Shown here in pieces: positions 46,560 to 58,420 of a stretch of DNA of 64,000 nucleotides. The first letter of the stretch is position 1; each line of letters opens with the position of its first letter. The position numbers were made by a program, and so were the translations under genes. This stretch comes from Lucifuga dentata (lineage: Eukaryota; Chordata; Actinopteri; Ophidiiformes; Bythitidae), in NCBI GenBank assembly GCA_014773175.1, contig VXCM01002168.1, positions 16,001 through 80,000 of the forward strand. Reading direction: 5' to 3'. Under the pieces are notes generated by a model. It was not told the DNA's origin. It ran no database searches and saw only the letters and a list, made by a program, of their open reading frames with translations.

Positions 46560-48690
46560 AAGATCTAGTCAGCAACAACCAGAAAGAAACACAAAAACTA
46601 AACAAAGAGAAAAAAAATGCGAAAAGACAGTCATAGAAAAATGTTAAGATACACGTGTAGAGCATGAATGAATGACAAAATGAAGATACAAATTAAGCAG
46701 TAAGGGAGAGAGAAAAGTAAGAAGGGGTGAGACAAAGGGAGACAGAAATAAAACCTGTAAAAAGAAATAAAAACCAGGAAGTGAGATGACAGAGAAACAA
46801 AGAGCAAGACAGAACCTCGTTGGAGACGAGGATGAGATGCTCCTAGCCATATTTAATCATCAAATATTAATGCGGTAAAGATGGAATACAGGAAATTAAT
46901 ATTCCCCATTAACAAAGAAGGAGAGCGGGTAGGGGCTACAAATGGCTGCAAAAGACAAACGCTCTCACTTCACTGCTTTACATTCTGTTCTTTACCAGCT
47001 TGTTTCACTGATTATGGAGAACCAAAAGGTCAGACGCTACATCCTCCATCATAACCTCCATGTCACACACTTCACTTGCTCTCACATGCTCCTGGCTTGA
47101 CTTTTAAAGTAACAATGCACCACCTCATTTATTATTTTCCTTTTGGAAAAGAAAAAACATCACAGGCCGTACCGGTTTCGGTATCAACTGATCATCAGTT
47201 CAAAATTTTCGAGAACAGGAGCCAATTCGTGATTGGTGTCAGATTGGCCAATCATAAAAGCATTACATTGGTGATCATATTGGCCCTTAAAAGCCTGATC
47301 GAAGCATCCTAAATTATTATTACTAAGGTAGGTTAACACCTACCGTAGAATCAAAATGAAAGTTAGTAGTGCTGTGTTTAACCTTTTTTATACTTACTTC
47401 TAATAGAAAGATTTTGTTACAGTACCTAATTTTGCCTCCAGATCCCCATATTTCCTCCCATGTTGCTGTTAATGTTTTAATGTTCAATTTTGAACTGTGT
47501 CAGTTGAAATAAAGTCTTAAATTAAATTAAATTTCCTTTAACAGCAGTAGTTAAAGATGTTTCGGCCACCTCCTCAAAAGTAATTAAAGAATTTACACAT
47601 TTTCATTGAAAAAAGTACAATGAAAACACTTAAAACATTAACAAATGAACTGAATATTAATTTGCTGGCAGCATTAATGCCTTCTACTTAGCGTTAAGGT
47701 TAACATTAACATTTCCTTCTTTATACAACACATTCCTTGATCCCTCCTTCCCCTCCTCTCTGTCTCTCTCACCTTCTCTTCTTTCACTCCATCCTCGCGG
47801 CGAGTGATCCTAACGAGGTGGATTATATATTTTCAGGCTGAGAGCGATCCAGATATGATCAAGTATTTATGTAAGGAATGCTTGTACATACTGTAGCCCT
47901 CGACTCAACAGCTGTTTTTATATGCAGGTCTGACCACGTTATGTGTGTGTGACAGCTGATAGTCAACAATACACTTTATTACAAATGTCCAGGAATGAGA
48001 CGTCTATCTGGACAAGTCAGATGAAGCATCTACATGTGTATGTCCATAAAGAAAGATAGAAATTTCTCTGTTGTTTCTCTTTTTCTAAAATCATAATTGT
48101 TCATAATTAATTGACCTGTAAAAAAATGAAAATAATCTTTAATGTTAAAGTTGAAGCATTTGCATATATTGCGAAGAAAAGCAGCAGAAGGCATATTAAG
48201 ACATAGCAGGCTGTACGCGTATCCTACATAATTCATAGATCTGTGTGTCTGCGTGTGTGAGTGTGTGACGATACATAATACATAGTGTATCCATCAGTGT
48301 TAAACCCAGCGCGGGACGAGTGGTGCTGAGGTTTGCAAACCTCCTGCATTGTGTGTGGCACACACCCACACACACACACACCAAGATGCATGCAAACACT
48401 GACCTGAGGGCGGCCCACTGTGCATACATGAATAATATCAAATGCAATGATATTTTGTATTCTCAATGCACAACAGGGTGGGCTCCAATGTCAGCCACAC
48501 ACACACACACACACACATATACACATATAGATACCTGTGCCAATGTGTGCATGTTTGTCACTGCAAAAGTGCCTTCTTTGTTGGCCTGGCTCCTCCCCCC
48601 CGCACGGGCCCCTCCATCTATTTCTGGCTCTGCGTCACGCCTGGGCTTTACTCCTGTGGCAAGAGGAGTGTTTCTCTAGGGCTCCCACTC
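46560..48690. other. Gene-free region
   Basis: No exon is supported. Non-repetitive blocks at 46850-46920 and 47790-47890 look like possible conserved noncoding DNA. CA runs occur at 48362-48380 and 48498-48518. Confidence 0.55.
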
Positions 48691-48699
48691 TGCTACACA

Positions 48700-48700
<1 letters not shown>

Positions 48701-48747
<47 letters not shown>
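48701..48747. repeat. (CA)n microsatellite
   Basis: A CA run with one interruption near its start. Confidence 0.94.
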
Positions 48748-48749
<2 letters not shown>

Positions 48750-49099
48750 CTTCCGACACATACACACATACCTAGTGAACGAGCAAGCACACTCAGATGT
48801 AAACACACAGCGACGGACGGAGGGATGGAGGGTTGCATGGATGTACGTTGGTGAATTGGACTTAATGGGAGTTTAACTTCAGTACATGAGTGTTGTGTGA
48901 CAGGAAAGGAGAGCGTGTGAGAGGGTCGGCCGGGTCAGTGTGTCTGTTACTGTGGCGATGGAAGAAGGGAGTGTGAAAACAGAGGAATGTTGCCATGATG
49001 GAGGGAGAAACCCAGCCAGGTTGGTCTATCTACCTGTCTCTCTCTCTCTCTCTCTCTATCCATCCATCCATCTGTCTACCTACACTCATCTGTTGACTT

Positions 49100-49100
49100 T

Positions 49101-49132
<32 letters not shown>

Positions 49133-49133
49133 T
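49100..49133. repeat. (TTTC)n microsatellite
   Basis: A tetranucleotide run of about eight units, preceded by (CT)n and (ATCC)n words. Confidence 0.94.
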
Positions 49134-49291
49134 TTTGAAAGTCTACTAAGCTGGTGCTCCCCAGCCTCTGTGTGTGTGTATGTATGTGTGTGTACTTGTG
49201 TGTATGTGTATGATGCAGCCAAGCAGGGGGGATGTCCTCGTCGGCTGTTGTCGTGGCGATGCAGCAGCCGTGAATGACAGCGTGTGGTAAN

Positions 49292-49336
<45 letters not shown>
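49292..49336. repeat. (CT)n microsatellite beginning at a join (n at 49291)
   Basis: A pure CT run starts directly after the n, so its true length is unknown. Confidence 0.92.
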
Positions 49337-49379
49337 GTTAATGTATGACAAGGGTAGCTGTGACATAAGCCACTTCATT

Positions 49380-49853
49380 AGAAATCTGCCTTTCATTTTC
49401 TCTTCCCTTCTTTCCATTTCATTCTTTCCCTCTCTCCCTACATCTTTCTCTCTCCCTTTTTCTCATCCTATTCGTCTCTCACTCACAGTTCTCACCTTCT
49501 CTACCTCACTCTCTCTTTCTTCCTCTTAATTTTCCTCTTCTTCTTCTTCTCTCTCTTTCTCTCTCTCTGTCCTCCTCTTCCACTTTCTCCTCACCTCCTC
49601 TCCCTCTCTCCTTTTGTCTACCTCTCCCTCCTCGATCTTCTTTCCACTTTTCCCTCTTNCCTCCTCTCCCTCTCTCCTTTTGTCTACCTCTCCCTCCTCG
49701 ATCTTCTTTCCACTTTTCCCTCTTTTCTTCATTTTACTGATTTTCCTTTGGTCCATTCCTTACATCACTACACCCCCTGCTCTCTTTCTCTTTCCAGAAC
49801 CCTCATCCCTCATCACCCCTTTCTCTCTCCCAGGGTGCTACTGTTAATGGATA

Positions 49854-49892
<39 letters not shown>

Positions 49893-49962
49893 TACAAACT
49901 GGACAGCTGACTGTCTCACACAGTGGTGTCAGTTCCCTCCATTAAGCAAGGTTTGCCATCCC

Positions 49963-50034
<72 letters not shown>

Positions 50035-50480
50035 GTTGATCATCTTGAACCTTGAGAACAGTGATTTACAAGAAAACAGTTTGATCTCTCTCTCTCTCTC
50101 TCTGCTTTTCCTTTCTCTTCATTTTCTTCCCTTTCCTCTCCTCTTTCTTTTCTTTCCTGTTTTTTATCCTCTTCATCCCTCTACTTTTTTCCTCTCTCCT
50201 GCTCTTGCCGTGTCCTCTCTCCTCATCCTCTTTTTCTCCCTCCCATCTCTCCCTCTTATTTTCTTCCCATCTTTCTATGCCCCATCTGCTCTCATCACCT
50301 TTCTCGTCCTCTCTGTACTTCTTTCCTTCTCCTCTCTTTCTCCCTCCTCTTCTTTTATCTTTTCTTTTCTCCTCTGTTCTTCTCTCCTTTTCTGTTGTCC
50401 TTTCTATCTTTCTCTCCTTCTCTACTTCCTGAATGCTGTCCATCCCTCTCTGTCTTTCTTTTTCATTTGGTCTCTTGAAA
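49380..50480. repeat. Kilobase pyrimidine-rich tract
   Basis: Two long blocks (49380-49845 and 50085-50480) consist almost wholly of C and T on the plus strand. They are split by two (AC)n runs (49857-49887 and 49966-50028). A 65 bp assembly duplication (49594-49658 and 49660-49724, n at 49659) lies inside. Open frames here are compositional. Confidence 0.85.
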
Positions 50481-50579
50481 TCATGGCTGTTCTGTGACTC
50501 TGGACCTTTGGAATGACTTTTATTCTTGGAATTCATTGGTTTCCTTTGACTTTTAAGTTATTAAAATAGACTTTATTTG

Positions 50580-51065
50580 ACTTTAATAGCAGAAGGAAAG
50601 AGAGGGAGACAGAGTGAAAAATGGAAAGGATGCAGCGTTATGTTCTTTTTTTTCAGGAAAGTCTCAGAAGCAGACAAGTAGGCAGGATGACAGTAAATAA
50701 CACTGATGGAAAGAGAAATAAAAAAGACAAAAAAAAAAAGAAGGCTGACTGTGAAACAGACAGGCTGGAAAAAGGGGAAACATACCAAAACAGGCACAAA
50801 CAGATGAGTAGATGGAGAGAAAGACACTCAGACAGACAGGTAGTCAAATAGAGAGACAAAAAGATAAGGATGTAAGAAACCAACAAAAGGAAGCATGCAG
50901 ACATACAGACAATGAGACAATAAAACAGTCAGAAAGGGCGATACGCTGATAACGCCGATATACAAATACAGCGGCAGACAGACACGTAGACGCAGGAAAA
51001 TAAGCAGTTAGACAGATAGAAAGGTAGACAGACAGGCAGGCAGATATACACACAGGCAGACACTC
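50580..51065. repeat. Purine-rich cryptic (GACA/GATA)n tract
   Basis: Words such as CAGACAGACAGG, AGATAGAAAGG and GGCAGGCAGATA recur. The strand bias is the reverse of the preceding pyrimidine tract. Confidence 0.75.
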
Positions 51066-51773
51066 GCTCCAGCAGCGTAGGAAGTCCTGCTGATTCGCCA
51101 AGTGTGTTAAACCATTTTTCCATTCACAAATTCTCAGACAGTGAAGTGTGCTGCTTCTGCCACTGGTATGTGCACGTTTGTGTGTGTGTATGTGTGCGCA
51201 CGTGCATGTGTGTGCAGTATGTAATGCTGTTGGTTAGTCGGGTGAGTAGGCGATGCGTCTGAGGACATACTTGGACTGATTGACTTAGCAGGGTTAACGC
51301 ACTTTATTTAAATGTAAAATTTGATTTTGTGCATATTTTATTGAAAGATATGAAGTTTTGGAGATCTGACTTCTGTTTGGTCATATTTTACAATAATACT
51401 ATGCATCTTAAGTGCATCGAGTATTTAATCTTTAATGACCTGAAAAGGTTTTTATTGCATGAATGCCACAGACTGTCCTTATTTTGTTACTTTGCATTTT
51501 ATTGATTTTATTGTTAAAGACCAAATACTACAAAATATTAATGTAAGAAATAATTTTGCTGCAGACTGTGTGATTTCTCCATATATCTGACCTATATTTG
51601 TGCATGTGTGTAGTAAGTCAACTGCCAGACTCTTGGTACCAAACACAACTTGCCTTCCTCAGTGCTGTTCTCAGTATCTCAAACACACACATGCACACAC
51701 ACAAACACACACACATGCACTCACAGATAGGTGGCTGTATCACCTTGATGTCCAGTGTTACAACACTCTGCAT

Positions 51774-51776
<3 letters not shown>

Positions 51777-51816
<40 letters not shown>

Positions 51817-51891
51817 ACTCTTTTCTGTGTATCTCTTTTTCTCTGTAGGTATAAGCCCCTTACACCTTCTGTGCTGCAAATGCTGCCAGGG

Positions 51892-51950
<59 letters not shown>
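51777..51950. repeat. (CT)n and (CA)n microsatellite pair
   Basis: (CT)n at 51777-51811 and a pure (CA)n of about 57 bp at 51894-51950. Confidence 0.94.
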
Positions 51951-51951
<1 letters not shown>

Positions 51952-52009
51952 CAGGTAGTGGCAGCATATCATAGACTCTGGCTGCATGGAAAACTGAGCT
52001 TTATGATGG

Positions 52010-52320
52010 TGGGATGGATGGGACAGAGGGATGGACAGATGGAGGAAGGAATTAAGTGAGGCATGGAAGGAGGGAGGGATGAAAATAGAATGAGAGGTAG
52101 AATACAGGGCTTGATGGAGGCTAGGATGGAGGGATAGAGGAGGTAGTGATGTGACAAACTCGGAGACATGAATGCAGAAAAATTAATTCTGGGAGGTAAA
52201 GCAGGACAGATGGGAGAATGGAAGGATGACAGGTAGATGTGGAGGTGAAAATGATGATAGAAGGAGGGAAGAGGAGGGTGGCGAGTGATACAATGGACAA
52301 AGATGAAGGAGGCTAAAAAA
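52010..52320. repeat. Cryptic GGAT/GGA-rich tract
   Basis: GATGGAGG, GGGATGGA and AGGAGGG words are scattered over about 300 bp. Confidence 0.65.
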
Positions 52321-52735
52321 ATTGCTGCACATCATCACAATAAATAATTTTCTATTGCTTCCTTCACCACTTCTTTACTCCTCTTTTCTCTCTATTCTGA
52401 CTCCTGGCCTACGTACCATTCTGTCTGTCTCCTTTCATTTTGAGTCATGTACTCATTGACTTTTACCCTCGTCTTTCTCTTTCTTTCCCACGTCCTCACA
52501 GCTTCTCTTGCCAGGCTGTTATGCAATTCCAGAAAAGCTGTTGTTTTACATTATTGCAATACACATTTAGAAAGTGTCGCACATCTGCAACGTCAGCATG
52601 TTCAAAAACACACCTCTGATTTCTTTGGAAAGGCAGAACCGCCTCCCCTTCCTTCAAATGAAAGAAAAACCATAAAGGGGCCCAGAGCTGTAAAGACATG
52701 GAAACTTATAAGAGTTAACTCTTTTCCCTCTGCCA

Positions 52736-52775
<40 letters not shown>

Positions 52776-53628
52776 CTCTCCCCCTCCCTCTCTCTCCCTC
52801 CAGAGGTATAAAAAAAGTGGATGTGTTTGTTTGTTGGAGTATGTGTGCGAGAGAGGGAAGGTTTGAAAGAGAAAGGGAGAAAGAGTTATGTGTGTGTGTG
52901 TGTGTGTGTGGGGGGGGGTTGGAATGTGGAGGCTCATAAGTCACCTCTGATTTTCCACTCCCGCTGGGACACATCTCATTATCAGTTTTATATGAAACTA
53001 GGAAATTCCTCTGTGGTGTGTGTGTGTGTGTTTGTGTGTGTGTGTCAGGTGGGAGGTTATGTGAGTAGGCCCGTGTGACTGTGAGTGTATATGTGCGTTT
53101 GTGTGCAAGTGTGTGTTGCGTCTGACTCCATAAAAAGCTGCTTAACAGTGGGGAAAACAAGCTGGGTATTCCCCCTCTGCCCCCCCACTCTGGTAGTTTA
53201 TACATGTATACAGTACAGTAAAAATTGTGAAATTGAATTTTAAACATGTGTTATGTTTGTTAAATGTTACTAAAGGCAGTTTTGGTCATTCTTTGGTAAT
53301 TTGACTGAATTGCTTGTTAATTAAATGAAGTACTGTTTAAATGGTCGGATGATTTTGAATAAGCTTATGTAGATTAATGAATTGATATATGTGTGACTTA
53401 CTGGTTGGTTTATCTAGAGAAAACTGCAGTGAACCTATGAGGTGTTTAGTTTAGATTACACTTAGAGTTGCAAGGATGGTAAAAGAGATGAGCCAAAACC
53501 AGCGGAAGGTTTGGTAACTGGATGGTTTATTAGTTGTGCAGATATCTGGAATGATGATTTATTGAATATTTGTATTATTTATTAGTTTCTTAGCTGAATA
53601 GATGGCTGATTGGCTACTCTGACTTATT

Positions 53629-53935
53629 TGGCTGGCTGGCTGGCTGGCTGGTTGGTTGGCTGGNATAGATGGCTGATTGGCTACTCTGACTTATTTGGCT
53701 GGCTGGCTGGCTGGCTGGTTGGTTGGCTGGCTTGTTGGTTGGTTGGTTGGTTGTTGGTTGATTGACTGGCTGGCTTCTGGTTGGTTAGTTGGTTGTTGGT
53801 TGGTTGGTTGGTTGGTTGTTGGTTGATTAGCTGGCTGGCTTGCTGGTTGGTTGGTTGGTTGGTTGGTTGATTTGGTTGGTTGGTTGGTTGGTTGGTTGGT
53901 TGGTTGGTTGGTTGGTTGGTTGGTTGGTTTATTTA
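53629..53935. repeat. (TTGG/CTGG)n tetranucleotide array
   Basis: About 300 bp of TTGG and CTGG units, with TTGTTGGTTGATT variants, ends in roughly 14 perfect TTGG units. A 66 bp assembly duplication (53598-53663 and 53665-53730, n at 53664) inflates its left end. Confidence 0.93.
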
Positions 53936-54654
53936 TTGAACAGAGATTTTCCAAAACTTCAATATATTTGTGGTGGGTTGGGATTGGTTAGAATTTGTGT
54001 TGCTAAACAAGCAAATGCCAAGAAACAAAGATAAATATATCAGGCAGATCATATAGTGTTTGATTTGACTGTATTTTGGATTTATTTTAGAAAAAGACAG
54101 GGAAGAGACAAGAACAGAATGAAAATTTTTCCTGACCCCAGGGGGTTTTACTTCCCAGTCTACTCAGAATGGAAAATTAAAAGAGGAATATTCCAAAACT
54201 CTTAGTTTTTCCTTTACTGTCTTTCCTCTTTACTTTCCTCCTGATCTTTCCATCTTCCAGTTTGGAAGCCAGGTAGGAAAATAAATAAAAGGAAAGGGAT
54301 GTGATTAGCTAAATTTAATCTTTTGCCTTCAGTGTCATGTGGCTTACAAAAGTTTTTTTTTTTTTAGATCATCTGTTTTATTAGCTTGCGCACTGTTCGT
54401 AGCATGAGGGAAGATGGGAAGAAGACTGACTTTTTCATTTATCAGAGTACAGTGGTTGACAGATTTCCAAATTCACTTGATTCTTTTCCTGTTTTGGCAT
54501 CTGAATATGCTATTTAGAAGAGAACAGGACTCCAAATGACGGTTGGTTACCTGCCAACCCTGGCTGGTTGAGTCGACAAGCCTACCAGACACGGCCACAA
54601 GTTGCCAGAGTTTGGCTGGTGGTAATTTCCCACCCTGAAGCCATGTATTCCAGA

Positions 54655-54710
54655 TGTTGTGGATTTGAATCCAACTTGTGACCTTGTTGCATGTCATCTC
54701 CTCTCTTGGT
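54655..54710 (+). repeat. tRNA-derived SINE fragment
   Basis: GTGGATTTGAATCCAACTTG followed by CCTTGTTGCATGTCATCTCC matches the B-box and adjacent tRNA-unrelated region of a common teleost SINE. Confidence 0.65.
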
Positions 54711-54874
54711 TGAATTTTCCTTTCAACGGTTTGTCCTCATACTTTCCACGCTCACTGCACCACGGAAGAACAGAAATATCCAAAGCTGTGATTACGTTTT
54801 GACGTGATGTATGCATAGCCACTGCATGTTCATTCATTTAAAATGGGGGCCATCTAAGTTCAAAGGATAGACTT

Positions 54875-54935
54875 AGTGGTCTTATAGCAGGATGGTTGTT
54901 GGTTTGAATTCCCAGACTGACTGATGGGTGCAGAA
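54875..54935 (+). repeat. Possible SINE fragment
   Basis: ACTTAGTGGTCTTATAGCAGG then GGTTTGAATTCCCAG resembles a decayed tRNA-like head with a B-box. Confidence 0.4.
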
Positions 54936-55089
54936 ATAAGAAACACCTTTTCAAAGCAGGCACAGTATAGTTAAGTTTAGTGGTCAACAGTAGAAGATAG
55001 TAATTTAATCACAGTGGGAGTCAGGAAGAAGATTATTTATCTGGATGCAATAGTCTAGTTTTACTGGTAGAAATATTCGCAACTCAATG

Positions 55090-55664
55090 TGAACATTTAA
55101 AGTTTGAGCCCAATATACTCTTACACATTATGTTACTGCCAACTGTTCCCAAAATATACTAGTGAACTTTTAGAATTGTTTTTCCTACCTTCCAGACTGC
55201 CACTGGTTTCAGTTCATTCCAGTACGCTATAAAANGAATTGTTTTTCCTACCTTCCAGACTGCCACTGGTTTCAGTTCATTCCAGTACGCTATAAAAATC
55301 AGTTTGTAGAGACTTGAATTGTGCTTGTTTATTTTTTTGTCTAAGAAACTTTATTTTAATTGGTCCAACACAGAGCTACACAGAAGATAATGTATGTCTC
55401 CGCCAGGAAATATGGTCCCTGGAGAAGATGGCTTTTTCTGAGAAAGTAAACCGACCATCCTTTCTACAATCGTGCATAAGTGTTAGAAGGCAAAACACTA
55501 AATTTTAAGGTAGTTGTATCGGGGATGTAGGCGATTTGGGAAAAAATAACAGGAAAACTAAAATACAGTTTATGTTTTTGGAAAATGGTTTTCATTAATG
55601 TAACATGTATTCGGGTTGTATATATATTGGGCTTAAACATGCAAACTCACTGGTATGGCCCTTA
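55090..55664. mobile_element. TTAA-flanked MITE, copy 3 (left end lost)
   Basis: The right end is intact (TTGGGCTTAAACATGCAAA...GGTATGGCCC then TTAA). The left end starts only at the inner part of the inverted repeat (GTTTGAGCCCAATATA, about 55102). Internal blocks match copies 1 and 2. A 62 bp assembly duplication (55173-55234 and 55236-55297, n at 55235) falls inside, so the true length is about 63 bp less. Confidence 0.8.
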
Positions 55665-55676
55665 AAGCAGAAACAT

Positions 55677-55702
55677 TTCCATGACCTCTAGAGGTCATGG
55701 AA
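55677..55702. repeat. Perfect 26 bp palindrome with everted AGGTCA half-sites
   Basis: The sequence from 55677 to 55702 equals its own reverse complement; its core is TGACCT-CTAG-AGGTCA. Two nuclear-receptor half-sites in everted arrangement with a four-base spacer are therefore present. It lies 12 bp to the right of the MITE end. Confidence 0.9.
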
Positions 55703-56069
55703 TTCAAAGATGTATGTATTTCCATTTGAATATTTTCCTGTTTTTCATCTTGTGACTTTAATTGAAATGCTTTTTCATTGGTTGATGAAACAAAGCAGTT
55801 GTTGGGCTTGTTAATAGTTGTGGTGTTATAATTAATAACCAAGGCTCATCAGTTTTAGATCATGTCATTTAAATGATGGAATCCATTCAATGAAATCAGC
55901 ATAAACAGGATTATGGATTAAACATTAAAAGCTGCATTAAAGATTAAGTGTGATTACATTGTGAGAAATAATCCAGTTTAAAATCCAGCACAGCACACCT
56001 GGATGGCTTTATTTTCCTCTTTGGAAACCTCTGTATGAAACACATACATCTCAACCTTTCCATATATGC

Positions 56070-56100
<31 letters not shown>

Positions 56101-56786
56101 GACACTTGTTTTGCCAGACATGGAACAGAAAAATAATGTCATAGTTTTTCCCTGCCCAGACTGAAGAAAGTGAACGACTTGGAAAAATCTGATCTCAAAA
56201 CAGCCAGAGGAGGTAGTCACATCCCAGTGTGTTTGTGTATGTGTGTGTGTGCGTGTGTGTGTGCCCATTTGTGAGAGACTGTCCATTCCTCTGCTGTCTC
56301 TGTGTTTTCATTTTTTCCTTCCATTACGTTGTCTGTGTACAGTATGTGTATGGATGTGAGTTTGGCATTTTCCGTTGGCGTATTTGTGTATATCTGCGTG
56401 TTTCCGTTCTCTGCACATTTGGAAGCATGTGGCTGCGAGATGACAGACCAGATGAATTGAAGGAATCTCTCTCTCTGTCTCTCTCTCTCTCTCTCTCTCA
56501 CTCTCACTCACTCACTCTCTCTCTTTCTGTGGCATAATGACCAAAATGACAATGCTCATTCCTCCTTCCTTAAGGAAATTTTCCATTGAGGTGTGCGTGC
56601 GTGTGTGTGTGTGCGTGCGTGCGTGCGTGCATTCGTGCGAGTGTGTGTGTGTATTATAATGTTGTGGTGTTCTGTATCACACCTCCAGTGAACACTTCCT
56701 CCACCATTTCCTGTTTGTTTCCTGTTACAATAGCGACTGGTCTCCCTCTGAAATTTACACATACGCAAATAGACACAAATAGACGT

Positions 56787-56818
<32 letters not shown>

Positions 56819-57820
56819 CCCCATATGATTACATCCACAAACACATACACACTCAAACAAGATACACCATAAGAATCTACAGTGTGTATACACTTTTACA
56901 CAAACACACACACACACACACACACACACTGTACATCTACAAGAACATGTATAGACACAGAAATGCATGAGAATACACACAAAAATATAAAAACATACAA
57001 GTACATACACACACACACATTCTTAAACATTCATGGCGCAGTCAGATGTGTTACAACACACAAACACACACACATAATTTTTTTTTGTGGGTTTTCTCCC
57101 ACAGGAAGTGCCCACACAGAAACTCTTGTGGAACCCAAACTGAGCATGTGCAAAGTTTTAGGTAAGTTGACCCAACGTCCTAATTTGTTACCACAGAACA
57201 GCGCCACCTACTGACACCCTGCTGTCATTGTTACATCATCATCATCATCAGAATCAGAGTCGTTATGACTTCTGCAGCAGTTCTGTATAAATTGTGTGAC
57301 ACGGATTCAGCGTTACTGATAAAGTGTGTAAGCTTCATAAATACCAGTGTAAAACAGAGCCACTTTCCATCAACTCATCATACACATTTTCCTAATTTGG
57401 TCCTGATGTTTAAGTTCAACATTTCATGGTATTTCTGGTTTATATCCTTAAACTCTGGATAGTTTCATACAGTTGGAATAGCTCCAACTCAATATATTTA
57501 ACATTGCATTTCATAACACCATATACTGTATATATCCACTTTGGAAATTTTTCCGACCTGAAAAACATCTGAGTCTTTCAAAAACACACGATTCTACATT
57601 GAAAAAGAGAATCATGCTACAGTAAATGTCGTGAGATGACTTACATTAACGGCAGCATCATTTTCTTTACTTTCATGTCAGCAGCCATATTTATGGGAGG
57701 AGGGGGTTTAAAACTCTGAAAAATGCAGGCTTATAAACAAAGGAAGTAAAAGGTTAGACTAGTTTTCATCCTGCTACCATCAACAAGATATTTCTTGAGG
57801 AACCTGTTTTGACTTGTTTT
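55703..57820. other. Gene-free region with many CA/TG runs
   Basis: (TG)n at 56071-56099, (CT)n at about 56464-56499, (CGTG/TG)n at 56590-56655, (CA)n at 56787-56815 and 56901-56930, and (ATC)n at 57236-57250. The cysteine/valine and threonine/histidine frames here are repeat translations. Confidence 0.65.
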
Positions 57821-58420
57821 ATGCTGCATCTAATAACTCAGTGCTGAAATGGTTAAACTGGTTTGACATTTTCTATAAAGGTTTCTTGACCATTTCCATT
57901 TTATTGCAGTGATGGTTACCTCGATTAACACTCCATCACATTACAGTGCTGGACGGTGCTGAACTGGTTTGACTGGTTTCTATAGCGTTTACATGTAGCA
58001 TCGATAGCATATCGCAAACCTAGATGGATGCATTTCTTCTGTATTTATTCATTATCGCTGAGTTCTGGAATGGGTGAGATTGGGTTTTGCTCTGAATTGG
58101 TCATGTCAAAAAAACAGTTGTTTTCAGAACTGGTGAGAATGATTTTTGCACTGTTTTTATTATACCAAAAATTAGCTTATTTGAGAAGTGGTGAGACTGG
58201 TTTCTGTACTATTTTGTCGAAGATCAGTTGTTTTCAGAACTGGTTATACTGGTTTATGTACTATTATGTCAAAAACCAGGTAATTTTAGAACTCACGAGT
58301 GTGTTTCTGTACTGTTTCAACTGTGTGAAAGAGCAGAAGTTTTTCCTGAGCTGGTTAAACTGGTCTCTGAACTGATCCCATCTTGTAAAACACCAGCTGA
58401 TTCCAGAACTTTTCTGTGCT
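57820..58420. repeat. Old degenerate minisatellite, unit about 57 bp
   Basis: Units starting GAACTGGT or GAGTTCTGG recur at 58060, 58127, 58183, 58237, 58289, 58348 and 58406, giving spacings of 67, 56, 54, 52, 59 and 58 bp. The core is TTTCAGAACTGGTGAGACTG then GTTTCTGTACTATTTTGTC. More decayed units with AACTGGTTTGAC words extend left to about 57820. The array stays open in one plus frame at 58028-58375, but the copies have diverged too much to suggest a conserved protein. Confidence 0.8.

Larger units (their letters stand above)
51066..53590. other. Gene-free region
   Basis: Apart from the repeats listed, there is (CT)n at 52738-52772 and a (TG)n/poly-G run at 52890-52918. No exon is supported. 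Confidence 0.6.

Noticed and set aside
50033..50536. Long serine/leucine-rich frame and its antisense arginine/glutamate-rich frame
   Set aside because: Both follow directly from the pyrimidine/purine bias of the tract; no domain or intron signals.
53629..53935. CRISPR-like array
   Set aside because: Units are tetranucleotides without unique spacers, in a vertebrate genome.
53691..53954. Asparagine-glutamine-proline-threonine repeat protein on the minus strand
   Set aside because: Pure translation of the (TTGG)n tetranucleotide array; low-complexity DNA explains it.
54655..54710. Functional tRNA gene
   Set aside because: Only a B-box-like word is present; no A-box at the right distance and no cloverleaf, so it is a SINE relic.
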